From positions 41,651,487 through 41,715,486 of the forward strand of contig JAFMSR010000014.1 of the NCBI GenBank assembly GCA_022818135.1: DNA of 64,000 nt. The letters are read 5' to 3'. Source of the DNA: Saxidomus purpurata (Eukaryota > Mollusca > Bivalvia > Venerida > Veneridae). Every line of letters begins with the position of its first letter. Position 1 is the stretch's first letter. Positions 1 to 10,176 of the stretch are shown here, one piece after another. Under the pieces are notes generated by a model that was not told the origin of the DNA, ran no database searches, and worked only from the letters and a program-made list of their open reading frames with translations. The translations under genes were made by a program, and so were the position numbers.

Positions 1-786
1 AGTAGTTTACTTTCACACTTTACAGTTGGAACAGATATTTATATTTTGTTGTACACGACATATCTTTACCAGATTTCGAATAGCCAGTATATGTTTGAAC
101 TTGGTTGCATTAAAGAAAATTCAAAATACAAGATGCTCAGCAGACAGTTTCTGAAGGACACTCCAAACATCACTAGAGAAAATGCAATCCTTAAATACTT
201 CAAAGGACCGAATTCAAAGGATATTTGGCTTCTAAACTACCATGATCTAAATCGTGTTTCGTATAAAAAAGCATTCACTGTGACTGGTCAATGCTATGGT
301 GTGGCCCCATTCAATAATGGCCTAGCAATCTGTCTTTACATCGTGACAGGATTTTCTCTCCCAGCCTGGCAGATTCAGTATGTAGACTTCAAAGGTAACA
401 TGAAGAAGCAGATATACTACGATTCGGATGGTAAACCACTTTTTAAACACCCGCAGGATATCACTACAAACTATACTGAAGACATCTTGTTTGTCTCAGA
501 CAGAGGAAACATTGCCGTTATTGCCCTTGGTTCTAAAGGTGAAGTTATTTACAAGTTCACTCATGATACACTTCAATCACCAACTAGTCTGACATGTGAT
601 GAAGAAAACAATGTGTATGTTGCCTGTGGCAAAAATGTTTTTCAAATTGACAAACATGGACAGAAGTCCAGAGTAATTCTCCAGTCTGAATCAAAGATAA
701 TCACCAATCTTTGCTACATCAAACAATCGAAAAGACTTTTTGTGATTGATTCTAATAAAACTGCAACAATTTTCAACTTCTTTTGA
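1..786 (+). CDS. 3' terminal exon of a TRIM-like NHL-repeat protein (partial)
   Basis: The frame is open from base 1 to the TGA at 784-786 (about 261 residues), so the true start lies upstream of the window. There is no convincing ATG start; the frame runs straight through the left edge. The C-terminal half shows NHL-type beta-propeller blades: 'HPQDITTNYTEDILFVSDRG' followed by a V-x-x-L-x-x-x-G-E pattern, then 'SPTSLTCDEENNVYVACG', and a final blade ending 'KRLFVIDSNKTATIFNFF'. Bivalve genomes hold large families of TRIM56/TRIM71-like proteins in which RING, B-box and coiled-coil are followed by such a propeller encoded in one long last exon. The N-terminal domains are outside the window, so the RING/B-box assignment is inference. 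An AATAAA lies about 430 bp downstream. Confidence 0.72.
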   Translation, partial: SSLLSHFTVGTDIYILLYTTYLYQISNSQYMFELGCIKENSKYKMLSRQFLKDTPNITRENAILKYFKGPNSKDIWLLNYHDLNRVSYKKAFTVTGQCYGVAPFNNGLAICLYIVTGFSLPAWQIQYVDFKGNMKKQIYYDSDGKPLFKHPQDITTNYTEDILFVSDRGNIAVIALGSKGEVIYKFTHDTLQSPTSLTCDEENNVYVACGKNVFQIDKHGQKSRVILQSESKIITNLCYIKQSKRLFVIDSNKTATIFNFF

Positions 787-1213
787 TAAATGTATGCCTT
801 CAGGTTCATGTCATCATTGTCATGTTATGTTTGTTACCACAAGTTGCATGCGACTTTGAGTTCTTTACTGCTGCAACAGCAGCACTACTGTTAAAAAAGT
901 GTAGACTTTTTGTGAAGATGAAAAAAAGAGATATGTTCCTATGTTTATAAAACTGAGTTTGAACACGCAACGATTTTAACTTCTAGCATCATACATGTTT
1001 TTTATAAGAAACAAAAGAGATTAAGTTAAAAAGTCATTTCAAATATTTATAGAAAACTTTTGTAAAGAAACTACAAAATGTTACAATATTACATTGATCC
1101 AAAGTCGGAGCATGAAACTCAACTGAGCATAAAAATTTTATATAAGCATAGGGCCTGTTTTACTGTTATAGAGGAAGACCGTGGTCCAGTGACTAAAATA
1201 CGTGATATAAACA

Positions 1214-1219
1214 AATAAA
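1214..1219 (+). promoter_or_regulatory. candidate polyadenylation signal AATAAA of the NHL-repeat gene
   Basis: This is the first canonical AATAAA after the stop at 786 on the same strand. It would give a 3' UTR of about 430-450 bp. Confidence 0.35.
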
Positions 1220-1321
1220 TTTAGCTGCAAGACAGACTGGTATGAGCTTATTCATTTTCTATTTCCTGTCAATGTGCTTTAAAAGAAAATTATTTATTGA
1301 TATTTCATTATCTCCACAATG

Positions 1322-1480
1322 TTTAAGGTGTGTCCTTGGGCAAAGATACTTTTGCCTCACGTGCCTCAGTCTACCTAGCTGTAAATGGGTAGAAGCAATG
1401 AAAAAACTCACTGCCTCTCGCAAGCGAGCGAGATGACGCCAGGAATGAGTGTTCGAGAGCGATTAAATAAGCTGCTGCAA
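1322..1480 (+). repeat. 3' part of a tRNA-derived SINE family
   Basis: The segment reads 'AAGGTGTGTCCTTGGGCAAA' then 'CAGTCTACCTAGCTGTAAAT' and 'GGGTAGAAGCAATGAAAA'. The same series recurs at 14140-14270 and, without its end, at 11925-11975. This is the tail of a common molluscan tRNA-derived SINE; the tRNA-like head is not evident here. Confidence 0.55.
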
Positions 1481-1489
1481 AGTGTATGG

Positions 1490-2030
1490 GGGTATACTGG
1501 ATTCAGCTTGTCTGTCCGTCCGTCTGTACGTCTGTAGATGGAATCTTGTGGACACCAGATCTCCAATACTACTGGTCAGAATTTAATGATACTTCACACA
1601 AGTGATAAGTACAATGCTTAGTTGTGCATGGTCCATGTTTCGGGTCTCTAGGTCAAAGGTCACAGGCCTGAGATAGTTAAATCTTGTGGACGCTAAATCT
1701 CCAGATCCCCAGGTCAGAATTCAAGGATACTTCACACAAGTGATAAATCCCTGATCAGAATTTAATGATAACTCATATAAGTGGTAAGTATAATGCCTAG
1801 TTGTGCATGGTCGATGTTTTGGGTCAAAGGGGCTCGGGATAGTAAATTCGTGTTAATACCAAGTCTCCGAAACCCATGATCGGAATATAATCATAATTCA
1901 TATAAGTGGTAAGTACAATGCCTAGTTGTGCATGGTCCATGTTCCGGGTCAGAGGTCACTGGGGCTTGATTTAGTAAAATCCCTGGTCAGAATTTAATGA
2001 TACTTCACAGAAGCCTGAAGTTGTGCAGTT
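1490..2030 (+). repeat. degenerate tandem repeat with GTCC-rich start
   Basis: It begins with a (GTCC/GTCT)n stretch near 1510-1540. About four diverged copies of a unit follow, containing 'CAGAATTTAATGATACTTCA', 'AAGTACAATGCCTAGTTGTG' and 'CATGGTCCATGTTTCGGGTC' and then an AGGTCAAAGGTCAC-like box. Clear units lie near 1575-1665, 1745-1830 and 1878-1960. Confidence 0.6.
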
Positions 2031-2529
2031 CCAATAATTAAAGCATCAAATATTACATAGATTTTATATACTGTGTCAGTGGGGATTCGGGGGCGTATTC
2101 ATCACCTTCAGTGATAGTCCGAGTTTACTTTTGGTCTTTGCATGTTTGTACCTATAGAAACAATTCTATATGTGACATCCCCTAAATAAATATTGCAATA
2201 ATCATTGAGCTAGGACATCCTGAAAACATGCCGATCTGGTTTTCATAGTGAAATTTCGCATACAATTTCTTCGAGTTTCTGCCAGTTGTTGCCAAAAATA
2301 GTCTGGATCAGAATACCAGGTGGACAGATCGACATAGGCACAACTATGTTTCCCTTCAGTATGTTACATGAGAATTGTATTTCTTCAGTCTCCTAAAGGT
2401 CAAACAAAATGGTGTTACATATATACTGAATTGAAATGTAACTAAAAATGCCAGTGTAACTAACCTGGCTTCATTTTTTACTGTGGCAATATTATTTCCT
2501 TGTTATGACTAAAGAAATCTACTTATAAA

Positions 2530-3060
2530 AGAAACAAGAGGGCCAGTATGGCCCTTTATTGCTCACCTGGCTAACATTGGATATAATAGTCATCAACAAC
2601 AGAAAGGGATAATTTTGACATGGGGTTTCCGATTTTTAACAATAGTCAACTTCATAATGCTATATTCCAAATATCTAAGTTCTAAGCCATGTAGTTCTAA
2701 ACAAGATTTTTTAAGTTTTCCCCAATTTCCCCAAATTGCTCAACTCAATTGTATTGAAGAACCTTAACACCTTTACCCTATTGGGTCGTCATATTTGTAT
2801 AGCCCAAGTTTATAACAACAAAACACCTTTATTAACTTGAGAAAACTTGAACAATTGTGGTTCAGAGCCATATAAGGACCATTTTTACAAAACCATTGCC
2901 AATAGTTTTTGAGGAGAATATAGTTCAATCAAATTCTTCCTTCAAGTCGTTTCAAAAAAAATGTTTTCTGTACAAAATGGTCGATGTTGCCCAATTGAAC
3001 CCAGATGGTGAGTGGTCACATTACATCACCCTTAGTATATATTCACCCTTAGCATAATCA
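2530..3060 (+). repeat. dispersed repeat starting with a small palindrome
   Basis: It opens with 'AAGAGGGCCAGTATGGCCCT' (AGGGCC/GGCCCT inverted arms), followed by 'TTATTGCTCACCTGG' and low-complexity AT-rich text. The opening is typical of dispersed non-coding elements in bivalves. The right boundary is uncertain. Confidence 0.4.
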
Positions 3061-3255
3061 TATGCTCAGGTATTTGAGGTAAACAGAAAAGTTGGTAGTA
3101 CTTTTCACAAGCTAAAACGTAATTAAGTGTAAAGTCTTGACAGAAAGATGCTCACTGCTAGGGTCACTTCACCTTTATGGATAAAAGAATACAAACACAG
3201 AGTAGTGTAGATGAGAAATTTATATACAAGTGAAAAATAATGATAAAACTGCGGT

Positions 3256-6200
3256 TTAAGTCCCAGAATATTCAATATACTGTGGTTGAACTTTAGCAAC
3301 TTTTCTGAACTCTTCTGTGAGGGTTTTAGGGCATCTCATTTTATTCCAACTGACTGGTACCAGGCTTGAGCCTGCAATAAATAAACCTTTTGTTACTTCT
3401 GAACAAACATGAGATTAAAGAAAGTATTTCTTTACATTGGCATGCAGTAACTTAAAAACTATTTCTTTTCTCTGAACAAACATTTTGTAAAAACTATTTC
3501 TACACTCTGAATAAACGTAGTTACTTTATAAACTTTTCTTTACTCTAAACAAAGATAATGTAAAAACTATTTCTTCACTCTGAAAAATCATAACTCATAA
3601 CTATTTTTTAACTGGAACAAACACAATGGAAAAAAGCAACATTTCCTATACTTTGTCCAAAGTGAAAAAATAAAGAAGGTACATTGTAAATGTGTTTTCT
3701 GTACATACTCTGATCTGTATGGAAAATAGTTTTATACATTTTTCTTATGCTGATAATATTTGCAAAACAGACCTGCTTCACTGGTTGCTATGACAACACC
3801 AAGTTCGTTTTCTGCTGTAGTTAGAAGGTAAGACTGTGCATCACCAAGGGAGATCACTCTGGCAATTACAATATCACCTGGTCGGAAACATTTGTACATC
3901 TCTACCTGCAATGTAAAAACTCATAATGTTAGTGCCAGCTAGCATCTGAACCAACTATATGCAGACTGTGAAACACATAATACATTCACTTCAAGTGACA
4001 TTTGCACTGAAAAACAGGACAAGGATATGGGGATAATAAAACTTTTATTTGACACCAGTCCAAGGTAACTTAATCCTGTTTGACCATGTCATACATGTAA
4101 AGTGAGCAATTATTAGTACAGACCAGGAAGTGATAATTAGTATATTACATCTTGGAACATGAATATGAAACTACATCAAACATGAGGAGTGTGGTAATAA
4201 TTAACAGTTAGAAGAGATGCCAGAAATAATCTTCTTGGTCTGGTATCAGCTTTAGTTAGAGCAGTCACCGACAGGAACCTTTCATTGATGTATTATCATT
4301 ATTTTTCTGTCAACTGATTATCGTTACGGTAGAAAACAAATCACATGTATTTACACCGAAATCATGAAACAGCAAGCATGTTAGTGGCATATAAATAAAT
4401 GATACTTTATATATATTGATAAATGGTCAATATTATTTAATTTTGTTATCCGCTATCGATATATCGTCGATATGTCTAAAACTGAATCGATGGCAGCTCT
4501 AGTTTTAGTTAAATTTAGTGATAACTGAATTAGCTTCAGATCATTTACGTGTCCCTTAAGTGTTAGCTGTAACTCCATTACAGTGTTACTCCAACCCCCC
4601 CCACACCCCCCCCCCCCCCTTAGCTGTAACACCAACGGGCAACCCTTATGGATCAATTCAAATAACACCATATCAATTTTTCGGCAAATAATGGACAGGA
4701 TTGTTACCAAACCTGAAAGATTCAGCTAAAACTTCTAGCAAACGTCGGTAAAATTAGCATAATGATGTGTGTAGTAGTTCCGTAAAACATTCATAATTTC
4801 ATAATTTTTGGATGGATTGCGATTTATTATAAAATGTCGCTTTATTGGCAAAGTCAAGTTGTCGCAACTTCTTGCAATAAATACAAACTACTCAAAAACT
4901 ACTTGCTAGGGTTCTGACCAGTATTGGCGTCAAAAGACAGAATTGCAGAGGCCCCGGTCAATTTCAACTGTCTGGATTCAAACCTACAACCACCAGGTTA
5001 GGTATCCAACACTCTACATAACAATGCCTCGCTCTCCCTCACAGGGAATGCTCTGACACTATAAATTCCATCCATAAACTAACCTTACAACCATAAAAAT
5101 AAGTAAAAAATGAAAACAAACCTTATCTTTCTCCGTTGCTCTTACATCTTCTTTCCTGTAATCAAAAATAGATTCTCATTCTAAATAAATTGCATTTATA
5201 AGAACTGCAGACTACTAAATGTTGCTTCCACAACTTATAAAAAACACATAATCTATTTCAAATCCTGTCACTAAAGAGCATACAGATATGGGTGAAAACT
5301 ACCTTCCTTTGAAATAAATCAAAGGACTGAAAGTGCTGGAGGGTCGATTGTCTCTGAACACATGTGTAAATATCAGGGCAACCTTACATGAGTAAAGTTA
5401 TCAACAGAGTTTGACCTTTAACCCCAAAAGAACCCAAGGAAACCAATTCTGGTTGTACAAGCAAAACCTGACACGACTACTGACTGAACTTTACTGTTAT
5501 CGAATAATATGTATACAGTATGTCTTATTAACATTATCCTTATAAGTTTGACATGAATGAAGTTTTCTATGATTATTTGCTGTAAAACATTTAAAATGGT
5601 TTAAAGTCTTAAAATTATAAGTAAAACAGAAGAAAAATGTAAAAAACAAAACTGTATTAAATGGGTTTCGAACTCGCGTCCGCCGCAGTAAGTCAGCGCA
5701 AATTCAATTTCCAGCATCTCTACCAACTGCTCTATGTCCGCCGAATATAGAGTTACTGGTAAAAAATGAGTTGTTATAAATTTGTATGTCCAAGTCGTTC
5801 GTTCGCACATTAATAGTATTTAAAATTAATTACACATTTAAAGAACAATAACGAAATAATATTATTCTATTCTGAAATGTTTTTAAATTATTTAGATTTA
5901 TTACTATATAATTTTGAAAACAGAAATCGCTATAATGCCTAACAACTGTTTATATGGAACTACTTGTTTGTATGTTGTGCGTTCGGCCGTAAGGGCGATA
6001 TACTCTGTTAACTTTAGGTCGATTTTAACAATCGACCCAAAAAAACTAAATATTCATGTTGGAAGATAGAGCTGATTGTTTTACTCAGGTGAAAAAATAC
6101 CCTTGTAACTCTGCATTTGTAAGCTCTTTGTAAATATTTAACTGGTACTGGTTGAATTTTTCTATTCTTCTTTCAAAACCTAGTTCTGGCAATAACCTAT

Positions 6201-9200
6201 TTTCTGAAAAAGGATATTTTAGCTATATTTCTCTCCATGCTACATTTCTATCCTACATTTAAATGAAACAAGAAATATTTTGGGAAATAACAAAAAAAGA
6301 GTAAATAAACTTACATACTTATACCATTGACCTGTTGATTACATGAAAAAAATGATCTTGACCACTGACCTCAAACTCAGTAAGGTTCATTATCATTCAT
6401 AGGATCAAGAATAACCCTACCAAGTTACATGATCCTACTATCTGCCATTCTTCAGTTTTTAATTAATAGGAAACTGTTTTTTCATTAGAGGTCATTGTGA
6501 AATTGACCTTTAACCCCAAAGTCAACAGGGGTCTCCCAATGGACATGACCAACTAGACTCTAGACTGATGCTTCCCCAAATGTCAGATAAAAATCCAACT
6601 CAAGGTTTAGGAGATCAAGTAGGGGACAAAATTTCCAATTTTCAGGCAATAGTAGCCTTGACCTTTGACAATATGACCCCAAATTATAATATTCACAACT
6701 ACACTCCCTAGTACTGCAAAAAAAAGGTTAATGCAAATCCAAAAAGTGGTTTTGGAGATTAAGAGCAAACAAGATTTCAACTTTTAGTTTTATGACACCA
6801 AATTGTTATATGCACAACTACACTCAATACTGGTACTTCCCACAAAGTTTTATGAAAATCAAACAAGGTGTTTTGGAGTTGAAGAGGGGACAAGATTTTT
6901 CAACCATAGGCTCCTTTCACCTTGACCCTCCTAACTGTAAAATACACAACTAGACTTCATACCGAGGATTTCCTAAAAGTTTGATGAAAATCCAACTAGG
7001 GGTTTTGGAGATTAAAAGCCGAGAATTATCAGTTTCAGGCCCCTGTAACCTTTGACTACATGTCCCACATTGTAATATGCATAACTAGACTTCATACTGA
7101 TGCTTCCCTGAAAGGCTCCTATGACCTTGACCTTTCACTATATGACCCCAAATTGTAATATGCACAACTTAACTTCATACTGAAGCTTCCCTGAAAGTTT
7201 GATGAATCCAACAAGGTTTTTTTTAGATGAAGAGCGGACAAGGTAAAATCTTACCTGATCATTCCTCTAAAAGAATCCTTCAATGCAGATTTTCCAACTC
7301 GGATGATGGCACATTTACAGAATCTTGGACTGACATTTGTCACCTGAAGCAAATACATACACCATGTTCAATGGTTCATTTACAGAAGTGATCACATCAC
7401 ACAATATTCTTTAAGCTTAACCATGATGACGGCAATTGTCTCTGCCATTGCTATCAGTGCAGATCATGATTAGACTGCACATCCATCTACTGTTTGCTAT
7501 TCAGTCAGTAAATTTTCCAGTAAGCACCCCTTCAAACAATAAATGAGGCTGTCCAAATTGTAAGATCAACAAGTCCATTTTTGAAATTTAGGGGGATATT
7601 CCATACAGCAGAAACAGCTGGATACTGCTATTAGAATTTAGCTAATTGGGTTATTTTTGTGTCACAAATTTTAGCGTGTTGACAGCAGCAGACACATTCT
7701 TGAATTTAAAGGTTGCAAAAGGAGAGTTATAAATCCTTTTAAAATTATTTCTTTGTCAATTTCTGAGAATTTATGAAGTGTGAAATCATGTAAAACATTT
7801 TTTGTGAAAAATAGTAAAAATTAAATCCATCACTAATATTACCCAATTTACAGCAGAAAAGAATGAATGAGCGGACTATGCATGTATTAAAGGGTAAATT
7901 ATTTACTTATTATCTATGATGAAATGACCACTGAAATTAAAACGCTGCACGGATATTTCTTACATATCCGATCGGCATTTCCAGTGATTTTGCCCATGCC
8001 GGAAATATCGGTCTGGCACCCCTCCTATGCCAGACGACTCAATGTAAATTACTTGTGACGTAACGTTATAAACATTGTGATGTCACTTTCCCAAACACAA
8101 CATCTGAATTTCGTTTGTTTTATATGAGAATGCACCATTTTGATAAGTTTGCATTTAGAAATTTACTTCAAAGTGAAAGACGGTATGCAAGAAAAAATTT
8201 CTATCATGAGTCATATGGTATAGATGCAGAGCCTCATTCCCGCCAAAACAGTAACCCTCGGTGACGGATATTTCGATCTAAACCGCATGCTCATGACAGA
8301 AATTATTAATATTATATATGTATGACAATGTTATGGTAAAGGCAGGAACATTCCATTAAAATATCAGACAAAGTATACTAAAAGGGACTGTGTCATCATG
8401 GTTTGGAGATAGAGAAAGTATAATTGCATGATCAGTTGAGCTTTTTTAATTTAAAATAAAAGATTTCTCACCCTTGCAGTGACTTGAGCATCCACTGATG
8501 GTACAACATTTTCTTCCATATTTCTAACAACTTCAACCATTGTCTACAGAAAAGTAGGAAGTATACATTAAATGTTCATGAAAATTTAAACGCCTCTTAA
8601 ATGTATACAATGTCATGTCTCCCCCAGGCATGAATTCAAGTTATAGTACTATACAGTTGCTGTGTTATGTTATAATATATGAAATCAGTCTTTTTCTTAT
8701 TATGATAATTATTGTTCTTAAATTTTTCACTGCTTTTATTTTTTATGTATTTTCTTCACCTGATCGAACTACTCATGGCTCTTCAGACTTGATAATACTG
8801 TTATAAATAAAATTTTGAATAACTTAACAAATGCTGCTTGTCTGCTTGCAAATTTGTGTTCAATGACAGAAAATTCTTGATCACTTACAATGCCATTTTC
8901 ATCTTTTCCAGTGTTCAAAGGTCCCGCTAGTGAGGAGTAGATAAAACCACTTCTTGTATAAGTGCCTCTCCCAGCCTTCAACTTCTCCTCCTCCCTGCAC
9001 AATCGCTGCCCTGGAGTGACACAAACATGTATAAGAAATTAATGCATGGTGTTGAATGGCGACAATAAAACCTTTCAAATTGACCACATTTTTAAAATCT
9101 TTGGTCAAATGCAAATTTTTTAACATCATGTCATGGTTCCCACGTATTAGACAACCTCAGTAGCTCAGTCTGAAGAGCATTGGCACGGTAAGCGAAAGGT

Positions 9201-9927
9201 CCAAGGTTTGAGTCTTGGTCGGAGCTAAACATTTTACCTCTGGCTGTTATATATAGGGTGGATATATAGGGCTTGTCTGGGATGTTCATCCTAAAATGGA
9301 GCTCTTGTGGGGGTGAAGGCACTTGGCAGTGGTGTTCATCAGAATTTGGCAGACATTGGCTAAGAAGGCAAAAATACAGGTAAGTACGGACAGATGTATA
9401 AGTGTGGACAACACTGAATGTAAAGCTAGTGGCAATGTCTTGTGATAAGGGGGAGAATGTATAGTGGTTCTCTTATCAGACAGCCTTGGTAGCATCAGCA
9501 CGATAAGGGAAAGGTTCAAGATCAGGTCTGCACATCATTCCTCTGGCTGTTTCAATTCTACGGAATAATTACGATATTCTCACACCTAGTTATTCATCCT
9601 TCATTGTCGACCTACTGTTGCATCTATCTTAACTTCGAGTAAGTTCAGTAACAATTATAACTGAAATGTGCGCACATTATGAAGGAAAACACCGTCTAAA
9701 AGAGCAGTTTATTTTAGAATGACTAGATTTTAATGCTCCGAATAGTCGCGAAAACATGTTAATATAGTTTTCGCAGGTGAATATTACAACATTTCATGTT
9801 TAAATCGAGTATAAACCACTCTTAATTTATTTGTATCATCTTAAATGTGTTCTGTCCTCGAAATGTTGCTATGTTTCTTAAATCAATGAAAGTTGTTACC
9901 TGGAACGCAAATCATGGGCGCAGACAT
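3256..9927 (-). CDS. EXOSC1: exosome complex component EXOSC1 (CSL4), complete, 7 exons
   Basis: Coding exons on the minus strand are 9927-9900, 9010-8889, 8543-8472, 7343-7255, 5155-5122, 3905-3773 and 3371-3256. All introns are GT-AG and all phases agree, giving 197 aa plus TAA; human EXOSC1 is 195 aa. The start is MSAPMICVPG. Residues 24-38 ('GRGTYTRSGFIYSSLAG') match the N-terminal ECR1/CSL4 domain. Residues about 66-146 form the S1-type RNA-binding domain. 'RKEDVRATEKDK' (about 104-115) is identical to human, and 'FRPGDIVIARVISLGDAQSY' with 'LLTTAENELGVV' is nearly so. The C-terminal part has 'VPVSWNKMRCPKT' and 'EEFRKVAKVQP', where a human Cys is replaced but the motif is retained. The product is a cap subunit of the RNA exosome (3'-5' RNA decay and processing in nucleus and cytoplasm). 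It is divergent from FRA10AC1. No canonical AATAAA was seen just past the stop. Confidence 0.96.
4591..4620. repeat. poly-C tract in the EXOSC1 intron
   Basis: A C-rich run (ACCCCCCCCACACCCCCCCC-like) lies in the intron between EXOSC1 exons 5 and 6. It creates the glycine-rich shadow frame on the minus strand at 4453-4710. Confidence 0.8.
4900..5040 (-). repeat. tRNA-derived SINE fragment (minus strand)
   Basis: Read on the minus strand, 'GGTTGTAGGTTTGAATCC' is a good pol III B-box (GGTTCRANTCC class). It is preceded by a tRNA-like 'GTGTTGGATACCTAACC'. The element lies in the EXOSC1 intron between exons 5 and 6. The A-box is weak, so this is a partial call. Confidence 0.45.
5316..5410 (+). 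repeat. dispersed repeat, second copy at 28617-28765
   Basis: 'AAATCAAAGGACTGAAAGTG' and the following 'CTGGAGGGTCGATTGTCTCT' recur almost unchanged at 28617. Both copies continue with a variable number of 'ACATGTGTAAATATCAG' units and end near 'GAGTAAAGTTAT'. The copy at 28.6 kb has extra units. No coding capacity was seen. Confidence 0.7.
5655..5755 (-). repeat. tRNA-derived SINE, minus strand
   Basis: Minus-strand text shows an A-box-like 'TAGAGCAGTTGGTAGAG' and a B-box 'GCGAGTTCGAAACCC' about 50 bases apart. That spacing is longer than in a working tRNA. The acceptor arms do not pair, so this is a SINE head and not a tRNA gene. Confidence 0.6.
5970..6065 (+). repeat. dispersed repeat shared with 30775-30845
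   Basis: 'GTAAGGGCGATATACTCTGT' followed by 'TAACTTTAGGTCGATT' and a small inverted pair around AATCGACC recurs at 30779-30840, where it reads GTAAGGGTCTGAAATACTCT. The function is unknown. Confidence 0.5.
6480..7240 (+). repeat. degenerate tandem array (units about 80-140 bp) in the EXOSC1 intron
   Basis: About five diverged units each contain 'CAAATTGTAATATGCACAAC', 'ACTTCATACTGATGCTTCCC', 'AAAGTTTGATGAAAATCCAA' and 'GGTTTTGGAGATTAAGAG'. Unit starts lie near 6672, 6790, 6931, 7067 and 7149. The array ends just short of EXOSC1 exon 4 (7255-7343). Confidence 0.7.
9150..9535 (+). repeat. two tandem tRNA-like SINE heads in EXOSC1 intron 1
   Basis: Near 9152-9225, 'TCAGTAGCTCAGTCTGAAGA' resembles an A-box region and 'AAGGTTTGAGTCTTGG' a B-box. 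A second, shorter copy at 9476-9530 has 'CAGACAGCCTTGGTAGCATC' and 'AAAGGTTCAAGATCAGG'. Both are transposon-derived and not tRNA genes. Confidence 0.5.
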
Positions 9928-10176
9928 CTTGGAATGTTTCAATATTCATAGGTTGGGTAGGTTTAAACTAAAATTTGATATTAGCTATAAAACCTAACGA
10001 TTACAATGAAACATGTGATAAATCATTCAAAATGTGAACGACAACCGTTTATAGCACCACATTATTTTTTTGGGTGCTTTATTTTGTCACTTTTACAAAC
10101 ATACCTCAAAGAACATCCCTATCATAAAATACAAATACCCCAATACAACAACAACCGACGCAAACTGAAAGTAGAA
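9928..10176. promoter_or_regulatory. putative bidirectional promoter between EXOSC1 and FRA10AC1
   Basis: The start codons of the two divergent genes are about 250 bp apart, so both 5' UTRs and core promoters must fit here unless there are upstream non-coding exons. I see no convincing TATA box. Divergent housekeeping pairs commonly share a TATA-less promoter. The regulatory call rests on geometry only. Confidence 0.5.

Larger units (their letters stand above)
787..3255. other. spacer between the NHL-repeat gene and EXOSC1, no gene seen
   Basis: The genes on either side are convergent, so this stretch holds two 3' UTRs. The rest is repeat-derived: a SINE-tail-like piece near 1320-1480, a degenerate tandem repeat at 1490-2030 and a dispersed element near 2530-3060. 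Short open frames here (for example 1242-1436 and 2857-3057) lie within these repeats and show no domain. Confidence 0.6.

Noticed and set aside
5655..5755. Possible tRNA gene on the minus strand
   Set aside because: A- and B-boxes are present, but their spacing is too long and the acceptor arms do not pair; it is a SINE head.
10006..10176. Upstream in-frame extension of FRA10AC1 starting MKHVINH
   Set aside because: The extra 57 residues show no resemblance to the family and lie in the likely promoter or 5' leader; the ATG at 10177 fits better.
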